64,000 nt of DNA from Ctena decussata (taxonomy: Eukaryota > Mollusca > Bivalvia > Lucinida > Lucinidae), in the NCBI GenBank assembly GCA_963989385.1, contig OZ022509.1, forward strand, positions 76,902,667 through 76,966,666. The letters run 5' to 3'. Shown here one piece after another: positions 1-9,485 of this stretch (position 1 is the first letter of the stretch; each line of letters starts with the position of its first letter). A model generated the notes under the pieces. That model did no database searches. It saw only the letters and a list, made by a program, of their open reading frames with translations, and had not been told where the DNA came from. A program made the position numbers and the translations under genes.

Positions 1-1210
1 ATTTTTTAGTTTCGAACCGAAGACCCCCTGCCCCTGGGCCATTTTGAACCCTCGGGCCACCATTTGAACAAACTTGGTAGAGGACCACTAGGCAATGCTA
101 CATACCAAATTTCAAGCATCTGAGCCAAGCAGTTCTGGAGAAGAAGATTTTTAAGTATTTTTTAGTTTCGAACCCAAGACCCCCTGCCCCTGGGCCATTT
201 TGGACCCTGGGGCCACTATTTGAACAAACTTGGTAGAGGACCACTAGGCAATGCTACATACCAAATTTCAAGCATCTGAGTTGAGCAGTTCTGGAGAAGA
301 AGATTTTTAAGTATTTTTTAGTTTCGAACCGAAGACCCCCTGCCCCTGGGCCATTTTGAACCCTGGGGCCACCATTTGAACAAACTTGGTAGAGGACCAC
401 TAGGCAATGCTACATACCAAATTTCAAGCATCTGAGCCAAGCAGTTCTGGAGAAAAAGATTTTTAAGTATTTTTTAGTTTCGAACCCAAGACCCCCTGCC
501 CCAGGGCCATTTTGGACCCTGGGGCCACCATTTGAACAAACTTGGTAGAGGACCACTAGGCAATGCTACATACCAAATTTCAAGCATCTGAGTCGAGCAG
601 TTCTGGAGAAGAAGATTTTTAAGTATTTTTTAGTTTCGAACCGAAGACCCCCTGCCCCTGGGCCATTTTGAACCCTGGGGCCAACATTTGAACAAACTTG
701 GTAGAGGACCACTAGGCAATGCTACATACCAAATTTCAAGCATCTGAGCCAAGCAGTTCTGGAGAAGAAGATTTTTAAGTAATTTTTAGTTTCGAACCCA
801 AGACCCCCTGCCCCAGGGCCATTTTGGACCCTGGTGCCACCATTTGAACAAACTTGGTAGAGGACCACTAGGCAATGCTACATACCAAATTTCAAGCATC
901 TGAGCCAAGCAGTTCTGGAGAAGAAGATTTTTAAGTATTTTTTAGTTTCGAACCCAAGACCCCCTGCCCCAGGGCCATTTTGGACCCTGGGGCCACCATT
1001 TGAACAAACTTGATAGAGGACCACTAGGCAATGCTTCATACCAAATATCAAAGCCCTAGGCCTAGCGGTTTCAGAGAAGATGTCATTTAAAGCAAATTGT
1101 TGACGACGCACGACGGATGACGCACGACGGGCGACGGACGACGGACACTGGGTGATCACAATAGCTCACCCTGAGCCATAGCACCCTGAGCCTATGGCTC
1201 AGGTGAGCTA
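1..1210 (+). mobile_element. HINE-like (Helitron-related) element, 3' part with ~157-bp tandem core
   Basis: Seven copies of a ~157-bp unit are seen, each with TTTCGAACC near positions 11, 168, 324, 480, 637, 791 and 948. They are followed by a GACGGACGACGG-rich stretch and a 3' end made of the hairpin GAGCC-TAT-GGCTC (1188-1200) and AGGTGAGCTA. The 5' end lies outside the window. The same family, in reverse, makes up 33721-43232. The hairpin just before a CTAR-like end, plus a satellite core, fits non-autonomous Helitron/Helentron elements; that assignment is inference. The many short ORFs inside are by-products of the repeat. Confidence 0.7.
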
Positions 1211-1237
1211 AAAATATCTCCTCTGAAGCCACTGGGC

Positions 1238-1479
1238 TGATTGATTGATTGATTTGGGTTTAACGGCCCTTTGAGACAGTATTTCAGTTTATATCGGGCC
1301 GTCTCCCAGAGAGGGAGAAAGAAGAGAAATGATAGACGAGAGAAAAAATGTCCGAACAACCTCCACCCGCACCTATTGCAAGCACAGTAGGCCCATGCCC
1401 TACAATGTTGGGGGTGGTTGGCACTGGAAGTTACATACAGCACCATCGCACCCCCCGACCCCCCCCCCCCCCCCCCCCC
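1238..1479 (-). mobile_element. SINE with (CAAT)n tail (SINE-1), minus strand
   Basis: Read on the minus strand, this has a G-rich head next to a 21-base G/C run (1459-1479), a body with GTGCGATGGTGCTG and AGTAGGTGCGGGTGG, a 3' domain GATATAAACTGAAATACTGT followed by AAAGGGCCGTTAAACCC, and a tail of CAAT repeats. At least eight more copies lie in this window. It sits inside the HINE-like fragment that follows. Confidence 0.8.
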
Positions 1480-1480
1480 A

Positions 1481-2155
1481 ACTGTGCTGATTAGGCCCAG
1501 ATTTCATCTGTAGTATTCTTAGGCTAGGGGATTGAAAATTTATGTTTTTTTATAAAGTCGGCTCTAGTTTGGTTACTATTGCAACTTCCAGTTGCACTGA
1601 GTTATAATGGGGAATATTGAAAATTGCCATTTACTGCCAAGCCATTGCAGATATGTTGACAAAACTTTTATAGTAATGTTCCTTCAGAAGTCTTCTTTCA
1701 GCTATATGTTTTTTGGCCCACTGCTCCTTTTATTGGTTCTCATGGAAGCCATTAAGCAAAAAAAAAAAAAAAAAAAAAGGAGAAAAAAATACTTAAAAAA
1801 TTCTCTTCTGAAGTCACTAGGCTGTTTGGGTCGGATTTTTTCTTAAGTATCCTTGGGCTGGGGAATTGAAAATATACGTTTTTTGTTATGAACATAAGCT
1901 GTTTTGTTTGGTTGCTATGGCAAATTAATGTTGCATTGACTTACGATGGGGAAAATTAAAAAATGGCATTTACTGCAATCATACATGGAAAATAGCTATA
2001 TACTTTGTTATCGACTCAACAGATTGTCAGACCGAGACTTTGTAGTTGTTGTTTTTAATAAGCCTGTACAAATGTGACAGCAATTTTGAGTCTGTACAAA
2101 TTTGATAGCAATTTTGAGCTAGAGCTCTGGTGAGCTTCGTGGCCTTTGGGCCTCT
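1481..2155 (-). mobile_element. HINE-like element fragment with its 5' end at 2155
   Basis: On the minus strand the sequence opens with ACAAGAGGCCC...GGCC and GCTCACC, then runs through a ~330-bp core (CATTTACTGCCAAGCC, TTGGTTGCTATGG, CATGGAAACC types). The same core recurs at 17840-22044 and, more distantly, at 54417-56434. An A-run (1759-1778) lies inside. The SINE at 1238-1479 splits it, and no 3' hairpin is preserved. Confidence 0.6.
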
Positions 2156-2310
2156 TGTCTACTATGCTGTCTTGGCTGAACATCATCTTTTTAGTCAGCA
2201 TGAAGACGAGGACATGACATTTGACGGTAAAAACTGAAAATACAGAAAGAAGTCTAGAAATGACTAGCATGCACAAGAAGTTAGGCGAAATACTGAAACA
2301 AAAACACATA

Positions 2311-4893
2311 ACTAGAAATGTGTCCATAGGACACGGATGCCCCCGAATAGTTCCTTGAGTAAGGTTGCACCTTGATGAAGTTACTGGGACTTGTAGGATA
2401 ACTGGGTTCATAGAGGCAGACTTGTACAATATAAATGGCAAATCAAGAGACACGAAATATCAAAACGACCTATGCAGGACTAAGTTATAGGCCGGACGCA
2501 AACAATTTTCACTATAGCCTATACATAAAGTTTACATGCGCAGTGACCTTGACCTTCAAACTAGGGGTTTGTTATGATGATCATTTATGCAATATAGTTT
2601 TGAATCCCACCATGCAGGATAAAGTTATGGGCAGGACATAATCATATTTCACTGAAGCCGCCTATGCATAAATTTTAAGTGCAGACTGTGACTGACATTT
2701 GAGCTAACGATATGATTCTTACATGTGACACATCAACTTGTCATGATTACTATTTATGCCAGATAATTTTGAAATCCCATCATGCAGGACAAAATTTCAG
2801 TACAGCCTATGCACAAAGCTTAAGTGCAGACTGTGACCTTGACCTTCAAGCTAGCAGCGTGGTTTTTGCACACGACACACCGACTTGTCATGACAATTAT
2901 TTATGCCAAATAATTCTGTGATCCCACCATGCAGGTCAAAGTTATGGCTCAGACACGAACATATTTCTTTATAGCCTATGCACAAAGTTAAAGTGCGGAC
3001 TGTGACCTTGACCTTTAAGATAAGGACATGGTTCTTGCACGCAACACATCGTCATGTGATGATGATCATTTGTGCCAAATATTTTTTAAATCCCACCATG
3101 CAGTCCAAAGTTATGGATCAGGTACGAACATATTTCATTATAGCCTATTTACAAAGTTTAAGTGCAGACTGTGACCTTGACCTTTGAGATAGCGACATGG
3201 TTCTTACACGCAACACACAATCTTGTCATGATGAACATTTGTGCAAAATAGTTTTTAAATCCCACCCTGCAGTCTAAAGTTATGGGTCGGACACGAACAT
3301 ATTTCATTATAGCCTATGTACAAAGTTTAAGTGCAGACTGTGGCCTTGACCTTTGAGATAGCGACATGGTTATTGCACACGACAAACCGGCTTGTCATAA
3401 TCATCAGTTCTGCCAAACAATTTATGAATCCCACCATGCAGTCCAAAGTTATGGATCGGACAAGATATATTGTCTCGCCTGCAAAGCAGAGGCGAGACAT
3501 AGGTATTGCTTTTCCGGTGTCGTCGGCGGCGGCGTCGGTGGCGTAAACTTTCATCGGGTTTTTACGTTTAGGTCAGTTTCTCAGAAGCTATAAGGGCTAG
3601 AGCCATGAAACTTGATTCATGCATACATCTGGAAGAGTAGATCTCAAAGCCATCATCAATACTGAGTCTTGACCTACATTTTACGGTTGACTGACTTTGC
3701 AATTTTTCATCGGGTTTTTGCGTTTAGGTCAGTTTCTCAGAAACTATAAGGGCTAGAGCCATGAAACTTGATTCATGCATACATCTGGAAGAGTAGATCT
3801 CAAAGCCATCATCAATACTGAGTCTTGATCTACATTTTACGGTTGACTGACTTTGCAATTTTTCATCGGGTTTTTGCGTTTAGGTCATTTTCTCAGGAAC
3901 TATAAGGGCTAGAGCCATGAAACTTGGTTCATGCATACATCTGGAAGAGTAGATCTCAAAGCCATCATCAATACTGAGTCTTGACCTACATTTTATGGTT
4001 GACTGATTTTGCTATTTTTTGTCAAGTTTCCATGTTTAGGTCATTTTCTCAGAATTTATCTGGGCTAGAGCCATGAAACTTGGTTCATGCTTACGTCTGG
4101 AAGAGTAAATCTCAAATCCATCACCAATATTGAGTCTTGACCTACATTTTACGGTTGACTGACTTCGCAATTTTTCGTCTAGTTTTCGCATTTAGGTCTG
4201 TTTCTCAGAAACTGTAAGGGCTAGAGCCATGGAACTTGGATCATGCCTTCATCTGGAAGAGAAGAGCTCAAAGTCATCATCAGTATTGAGTCTTTTCCAA
4301 CATTTTACGGTTGACTGACTTTGCAATTTTTTGTCAAGTTTTCACGTTTAGGTCTTTCTCAGAAACTAGGGCTAGAGCCAAGAAACTTGGTTCATGCATA
4401 CATCTTTGCTGATTTAGCTCTGTTTTGTGACAAAGCGCCAGCAGGCGAGACACCGCATTCCGCGGAATTCTTGTTTCATTATAGCCTATGTACAAAGTTT
4501 AAGTGGGGACTGTGACCTTGACCTTTGAGATAGCGACATGGTTCTTGTACGGGACACACCCACCATCTAGTCATGTTGTTCATTTGTGCAAAATAGTTTT
4601 TAAATCCCACCATGCAGTCTAAAGTTATGGGTCGGACACGAACATATTTCATTATAGCCTATGTACAAAGTTTAAGTGCAGACTGTGACCTTGGCCTTTG
4701 AGATAGCGAATTGGTTCTTGCACGCGACACACCGGCTTGTCATAATGATCATTTCTGCCAAATAATTTTTGAATCCCACAATGCAGTCTAAATTTATGGA
4801 TCGGACACGATTTCGGTAACACACACACACACACACATACGGACAGGGGTAAACACTATATGCCCTTCCGCCATTTCATGGCGGGGGCATAAA
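2311..4893 (+). mobile_element. HINE-like element, TGCCCCC family, ~168-bp core, complete ends
   Basis: The 5' end has ACTAGAAAT, the perfect hairpin GTGTCC-ATA-GGACAC (2320-2334) and then ATGCCCCCG (2337-2345). The 3' end has a (CA)n run and a hairpin with its closing arm CGGGGGCAT at 4882-4890, the inverse of the 5' motif. The core is a ~168-bp tandem unit with GTGACCTTGACCTTTGAGAT, AATCCCACCATGCAG and ATTATAGCCTATG. Another element (3469-4473) is inserted in a core unit. Confidence 0.75.
3469..4473 (+). mobile_element. HINE-like element, TGTCTCGCCTGC family, nested
   Basis: The left end is TGTCTCGCCTGC (3471-3482), folding with AGGCGAGACA (3490-3499). A perfect inverse copy, GCAGGCGAGACA (4441-4452), lies about 21 nt inside the right end, which closes with a hairpin around ATTCCGCGGAAT and TTCTTG. 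The core is six ~156.5-bp repeats containing GGGCTAGAGCCATGAAACTT. The flanking sequence is one ~168-bp unit of the surrounding element split between ...ATA and TTTCATT. Asymmetric terminal inverted repeats plus a 3' hairpin are the published hallmark of Helentron/Helitron2 non-autonomous elements. Confidence 0.75.
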
Positions 4894-4924
4894 AAGGGTC
4901 TATAATAACTAGTGTGTGCAAAAA

Positions 4925-5079
4925 AACAAGACCTGTCCGCGTACAGGATAGCTCGCCTGCAGCGCATTGCCCATCACATAATTTTTTTTAACCAAAACAT
5001 CCATTTCGGACGCGGACGCCGACGCCGACGCCAGGGTGACAACAATAGCTCTTCCTGAACTTTCGTTCAGACGAGCTAA
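4925..5079 (+). mobile_element. Miniature HINE-like element (~155 bp)
   Basis: The 5' hairpin CCTGT-CCGCGT-ACAGG (4932-4947) is followed by ATAGCTCG. The 3' hairpin CTGAAC-TTTC-GTTCAG (5055-5070) is followed by ACGAGCTA. So TAGCTCG and CGAGCTA form the inverted end motif, and there is almost no core between them. It is useful as a minimal example of the architecture. Confidence 0.6.
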
Positions 5080-5394
5080 AAAAAAAAACAGGCTGACATC
5101 ACTGACTTAGACTGCAACAGCAATGCATTTTACCAAAAATTTCAAATATCTGTGCGAATGAATTCAGATATTGTTTACTTAAACGTTACGAAACTGCAGT
5201 TACGAAACAGGTCTTGGTACGAAGCCACAAAAACAGCTAAGAAACGGTAAAGAATGCGTGACAGGTATAATAAGACATACACAATGGTAGAAAACGGTTT
5301 TGCAAGTTAGGATACCAACATCTAGGTGACTGATTAAGGGAAATATTGGGAAAAACAGTGGTAAAAGCAACCACAAAAATATTAACTTCTTCAA

Positions 5395-5571
5395 TGGCGG
5401 AATATAAAGGCGAGCGCGGTATCGCGGCTCATCGGATTATAACTACGGTAAGAATAATTACACGTACCCAGATTTCCGTACCTACTCAAGACGGGACAGC
5501 ACAGTTCTCGCCTCAGCCCGGTCCCTAGCACAGCAGGACAGTGCTTAACCCAACGAGCTACCGGGACTCCT
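5395..5571 (-). mobile_element. tRNA-derived SINE, minus strand, degenerate
   Basis: The minus strand begins GGAGTCCCGGTAGCTCGTTG, a tRNA-like head with an A box (TAGCTCGTTGG) and TTAAGCAC. It continues through a degenerate B-box region, GACCGGGCTGAGGCGAGAAC. It resembles the head of the SINE at 51155 but has lost the canonical GGTTCGA, so I do not call it a tRNA gene. Confidence 0.6.
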
Positions 5572-5759
5572 CCAATTATCGAACTATTATGCCATGTAAA
5601 TCCGAAATGTTTCTCCAACCGTTTTTGTCCACCTGCACTGAATCCAGATCTTCAGTCTACAAGACAGATGATCTGGATGCACTGAAAGATGAAGTGGAGC
5701 TAACTGTTGTAGAACATTCTGGGTCCCATAATATCCCAGTAAGTTTTGTTTACAGTATT

Positions 5760-5845
5760 GGTAATTTATAAGTAAATTAAACCATAGTTGAATTTGTCTG
5801 TTGGTAATTTATAGATAAATTGAGGCCATAGTTGAATTTGTCTGT
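5760..5845. repeat. 43-bp tandem duplication
   Basis: The unit GGTAATTTATA...GAATTTGTCTGTT occurs at 5760 and again at 5803 with a few mismatches. It lies just upstream of the Gypsy remnant. It may belong to that element's leader, but this is not established. Confidence 0.7.
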
Positions 5846-5973
5846 TGAAAGTGCCTGTGAAGCAGAGGGTGAACATTGGTAGCTGTTAGCAGTACAGCTA
5901 CTGCTACTGGAAGAGCTGCAGCTAGGGGTCTATAATAAATCTGTGTTTTTTTTTCTGCTGAATCTTTGACTCA

Positions 5974-6419
5974 CATGGCAGAGGCCGGAACCTCAGGCGA
6001 AGGAATGTTGTCTGCTATCACAGCATCAATGATGGACTGTTTTATACCCCTGTCTAAAACAAGAGGGCCATTAGGCCCTGAAAAAAAGTGTCTTTTTCTT
6101 ATGTCTGAAATTGCCAAAATATGAGTCTTTACTAAAGACAATGAAAAATATCATTTCATCGCAAAACAATCAACAAAACAGAAAAACAAATGGTAATTAC
6201 TACCAGAGTAATCAATACAGTGGTACTAGGTCACAATGGTTATAATCGTGGTTGGAATGCACAGTATAGGGGAGATAATTCAAGACAAAATAACAACCAA
6301 AACTATCAGGCAGCTCAACCTAATAACCAAAATCACTCTAACAGACAGGGAAACTTCCGTCAGTCGAATCCGGGGTCCGGGTTCAGACTGAGGCAAAAGG
6401 GCCCGAATCGGTACCAATG
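5974..6419 (+). pseudogene. gag: Gag remnant
   Basis: An ATG at 5974 opens a 49-codon frame starting MAEAGTSGEG, ended by a stop after a piece of foreign repeat (6058-6140). A second piece, 6190-6419, encodes a Gly/Asn/Gln/Arg-rich tail (RGWNAQYRGDNSRQNNNQN) that ends right at the protease start. A basic, Asn/Gln-rich tail is what a nucleocapsid region without CCHC knuckles would look like. The two pieces are in different frames and the capsid region is missing. Confidence 0.55.
6058..6140 (+). mobile_element. HINE-like 5' end fragment inside gag
   Basis: The hairpin AGGGCC-ATTA-GGCCCT is followed by TCTTATGTCTGAAATTG and CAAAATATGAG. These match the 5' end of the elements at 51703 and 57081, with the GCTCACCTG motif deleted. 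No 3' end is present, so this is a stub left by truncation or deletion. Confidence 0.6.
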
Positions 6420-6707
6420 AGACTGAGTTGGGGCATTGAAGAGGGTTATTTTGTTAGTACTAAAGTTGGAAAGTTACCTGTAACTTTTCTTGTAGACACT
6501 GGTTCGAATGTTTCCATCCTCCGAAAAGGTCTGTTAGAACAGTTTTCACCACAAACAGGCTTGTCAATACAACCTACAAATACAAAATTAGTGACTGTAA
6601 CAGGGGAGGTAACTTCATTTTATGGGAAAACAATTTTAGAGGTAGAGATGGGGTCTCAAAAGATCTCCCATCAGATATTAATAGCAGACATAGAAATGGT
6701 ATTTTAG
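6417..6707 (+). pseudogene. Retropepsin-like aspartic protease of the Gypsy element
   Basis: The catalytic motif is in FLVDTGSNVSIL at about residues 23-34. The reading frame ends at a stop at 6705-6707, and the next conserved piece (GMDFLTAHN) continues in another frame from 6710, so one base has been lost or gained near 6690. The ATG at 6417 overlaps the gag stop by 4 nt (ATGA). In retroelements this enzyme cleaves the polyprotein as a homodimer; here it is broken. Confidence 0.75.
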
Positions 6708-6709
6708 GG

Positions 6710-7626
6710 ATGGATTTTCTTACCGCTCACAATTGTGACCTCATGCTCAGCCAGCAGTGTATGAAACTGAAAGGTGAGAAAATCAGATGCTTCCCTAACA
6801 GCAGGAATGTGAAAGGAACAGGTTGCAGGGTGGCCATCTTGGAGCATGTGGAGGTACCGCCTGAAGCGGAAATGGTGGTGGCAGGTTTTACCACAGACGT
6901 AATAGATAAGAGAAGTACTGGTTTAGTAGAGGTTGACACAAAATTTCTGCATAAAAGAGGACTTCTTGTGGCGAAAGCTTTAGTTTGTCCGGAAACCGGT
7001 ATAGTGCTCATTCGCATAGCTAACCCATACAGCCGAAGCTGTGAGTTAAACAAACATACAGTGGTGGCCACTTACAATCCTTTAGATCCTGCAGAAATTT
7101 TGTTTGTCAACTCTGCAAACACAGTTGAAACGAGTCAAAACACATGCTCAGGGACTGGCATCCCTGATCATCTCACAGACCTCTACTCCAAAAGTTGTGA
7201 AAATTTAACTTCTGACCAACAACAAATTTTCAAGAAATAACTCATTGATAACCAAAATATCTTCTCAAAATCATCTCATGAGCTGGGGCGGACTGATTTA
7301 GTACAGCACAGGATAGATCTAGTACCCGGTACAAGACCAATTAAACAACATCATTATCGTTTACCATTAGCAAAAAGAAAAGAGGCAGAAGACGAGATAA
7401 GAGCAATGGCTGAAAATGACTTAATCGAACCTTCTACCAGCCCTTGGTCTTCTCTCGCAAGTATCATACCGAAAAAGAATGGGGACATTAGATTCTGTAT
7501 TGATTATAGACGGCTGAATAGATGACTATACCAGAAGTCAACCTTTACCTCAAATAGATGATTCTCTAGATGCTTTAGGTGATGCTAAGTGGTTCTCCAC
7601 CCTAGACCTGGAAAGTGGATTAGAGT
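6710..7626 (+). pseudogene. Protease-RT linker and N-terminal half of a Gypsy reverse transcriptase
   Basis: 6710-7240 is an open linker region ending at an in-frame TAA. After it the same frame continues with the RT fingers (GTRPIKQHHYRLP, then PWSSLASIIPKKNG and RFCIDYRRLN). A frameshift follows near 7523, then palm motif A (FSTLDLESG, one catalytic Asp). A stop follows immediately at 7626-7628 where the sequence jumps to integrase. Motif C (the metal-binding Asp pair) is deleted, so no polymerase activity is possible. Confidence 0.8.
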
Positions 7627-7627
7627 A

Positions 7628-8586
7628 GAACTTGTGATGTGTGTGCTTCCAGGAAAAAGCACTACCGAAAAGCTAAAACACCCATGAAGCAGTATAATGT
7701 AGGATATCCGCTTGAGCGAGTTGCTATTGATCTTATGGGTCCTTTACCTTGTGCAGAATCTAGTAATGCCCGATATTTGTTACTGATTTCTTGCTATTTT
7801 ACAAATGGCTTGACGCAATACCAATAAGTAACATAGATGCAAAGACTATCGCAACTAAGATTATAGAGAGGTTCAAATCTGTTTTTGGGGTACCAACTTA
7901 TATACATTCTGACCAAGGTAGCAATTTTGAAGCACAAGTATTTCGAGAGGTATGTTACCTATTAGGAATACGTAAAACCCTTACAACCCTAGGACATCCT
8001 CAATCTGATGGTATGATTGAAAGAGCTTGCAGAAGCGTGCAAGCTATGTTGTCTGCATATGTTGCAGAGAAACAAACAGATTGGGACGTATACATACCAC
8101 TATTAATGATGACCTACAGATCGTCTGTGCATGATACAACTAAGTGTTCACCCTGCGCCATGATGTTAGGCCGTGAAATAAGACTACCTATAGATTTGGC
8201 TCTCTGGATACCTGAAACGAGAATAAGCAAGTGTGAATGTGATTGCTTATAAACTAGAAAAGAAATTAGTTAAGATACATGACTTCCCTAGAAAACACAT
8301 GCAAGTGTCCAGTGATGGAACGAAGCAAAATTATGATCGAAAAGTAAATTTTACATAGTTTTCAGTAGGAGACATAGTGTGGTTTCATAAGCCTGTAAGA
8401 AAGCAAGGACTTAGTCTAAAATTTCAAAGACCATGGAAAGGCCCTTGTGTTATAATAGAAAAACTGAATGACATACTGTACAAAATACAAGAAACACCAC
8501 GAGGTAAAACAAAGGTAGTACATTACGACAGACTTAAAACATATAATGGGGAAAATAAACCAACTTGGTTTAAAATCAGAACCTAA
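7628..8586 (+). pseudogene. Gypsy integrase (C-terminal part of HHCC, DDE core, C-terminal domain)
   Basis: CDVCASRK is the CxxC half of the zinc-binding HHCC domain. The rve core shows the three catalytic acids in AIDLMGPL, HSDQGSNF (about 7904-7930) and SDGMIERAC. A frameshift in a T-run near 7797 splits the core into two frames. Beyond stops at 8250 and 8356 the C-terminal domain appears (VGDIVWFHKP, then WKGPCVI...VVHYDRLK), similar to the GPY/F-type module. In an intact element this enzyme inserts the cDNA. Confidence 0.85.
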
Positions 8587-8587
8587 C

Positions 8588-9485
8588 CTATGAGAGAGTA
8601 ACCCATGAATCTGGTCTGTAGTTGTAAAACTGTATGATAACATATTATGTTGCAAACCTGTCAGAGATATGGTAAACTACTGTTCATCTACTGTAACTTG
8701 TCAGTAATGGTTTGTGTCTTCCTGAAATAAACAACATAGGAATTTGTTAGTGAGTGGCACAGTTTGACTTTCTATAAATACATTTACTAGTTAACTAGTC
8801 AAATTTTGGTTAGTTATGGGTTAGTTATTGACTAGCCCAATTGCAAAGTTATATACATTAGCTCAATATTTACGTGTTGGTTTGGCAAAAGTTTGACTGT
8901 TTTGCTTAAAGTAGACTGCTGTTTCAAGTGAAATAGACATCCAGTGGGTTGAGCTCTGAGCGTAAGTCGTCTGTCAGTTTGTCTTAGTATGGATGAACTG
9001 GAAAATTAATGTTGAGGACATGGTATTTGGCTGGCTGAAAAAGCTATCTTATTCTCCAAGACATTTGGAATGTGTGCTTTTATCTTTAAATAGTAACCTA
9101 AGCAAGACTAGTGCTAATCTGAATAAAGCATGTAGGAAATAGTGTGTCACTAGCAGTGTCCGTTAGCTAGTCTGATCCTTGAGATGTTTTGTGTTTGCTC
9201 TTTCTGGGCAATCATTTTAAAAAGCACACCACGCACAGTAATTTTATTGCAGATTCTGAGTTGAATTTAGCTAGCCTGAAGTTGCTCTGTGGAATGCTTG
9301 TTTCGGTTGCTAGTTCTAAACAGAAAAGCCACAGCCTATTAGAACCTATTGATATGTCAGCAAATATTCCGTGGCTGAAACTAACAGCATACATGCATGA
9401 AATATACATATGACGAATACCAGAGTGCTTGAATATGCGTAACAAAACCTTTGAATCGGAAAATATAGGGACGTCATTGTGAAAA
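8588..9485 (+). other. No recognisable gene
   Basis: AT-rich sequence 3' of the Gypsy remnant. It could hold an eroded 3' LTR, but no matching 5' LTR is visible near 5.8 kb. The short ORFs on both strands at 9189-9496 have no recognisable motif. Confidence 0.4.

Larger units (their letters stand above)
5974..8587 (+). mobile_element. Ty3/Gypsy LTR retrotransposon remnant, internally deleted
   Basis: In order there are a short gag-like start, an Asn/Gln/Arg-rich region, an aspartic protease, the N-terminal half of a reverse transcriptase, a jump to the end of the integrase zinc finger, the integrase core, and the integrase C-terminal domain. The protease-RT-integrase order is that of Ty3/Gypsy. 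The deletion near 7626 removed RT motifs B-E, RNase H and the integrase N-terminus. Frameshifts and stops are present throughout. I could not identify LTRs, a primer-binding site or a polypurine tract in the flanks. Confidence 0.85.

Noticed and set aside
1..1060. CRISPR-like array
   Set aside because: Regular ~157-bp repeats are contiguous with no unique spacers, and the DNA is eukaryotic. The same holds for the other cores.
4817..4835. (CA)n as an independent microsatellite locus of interest
   Set aside because: It is the usual simple-repeat tract preceding the 3' hairpin of the HINE-like element.
5600..9480. LTRs of the Gypsy remnant
   Set aside because: No pair of direct repeats with TG...CA ends was found on the two sides, so I do not annotate LTRs.
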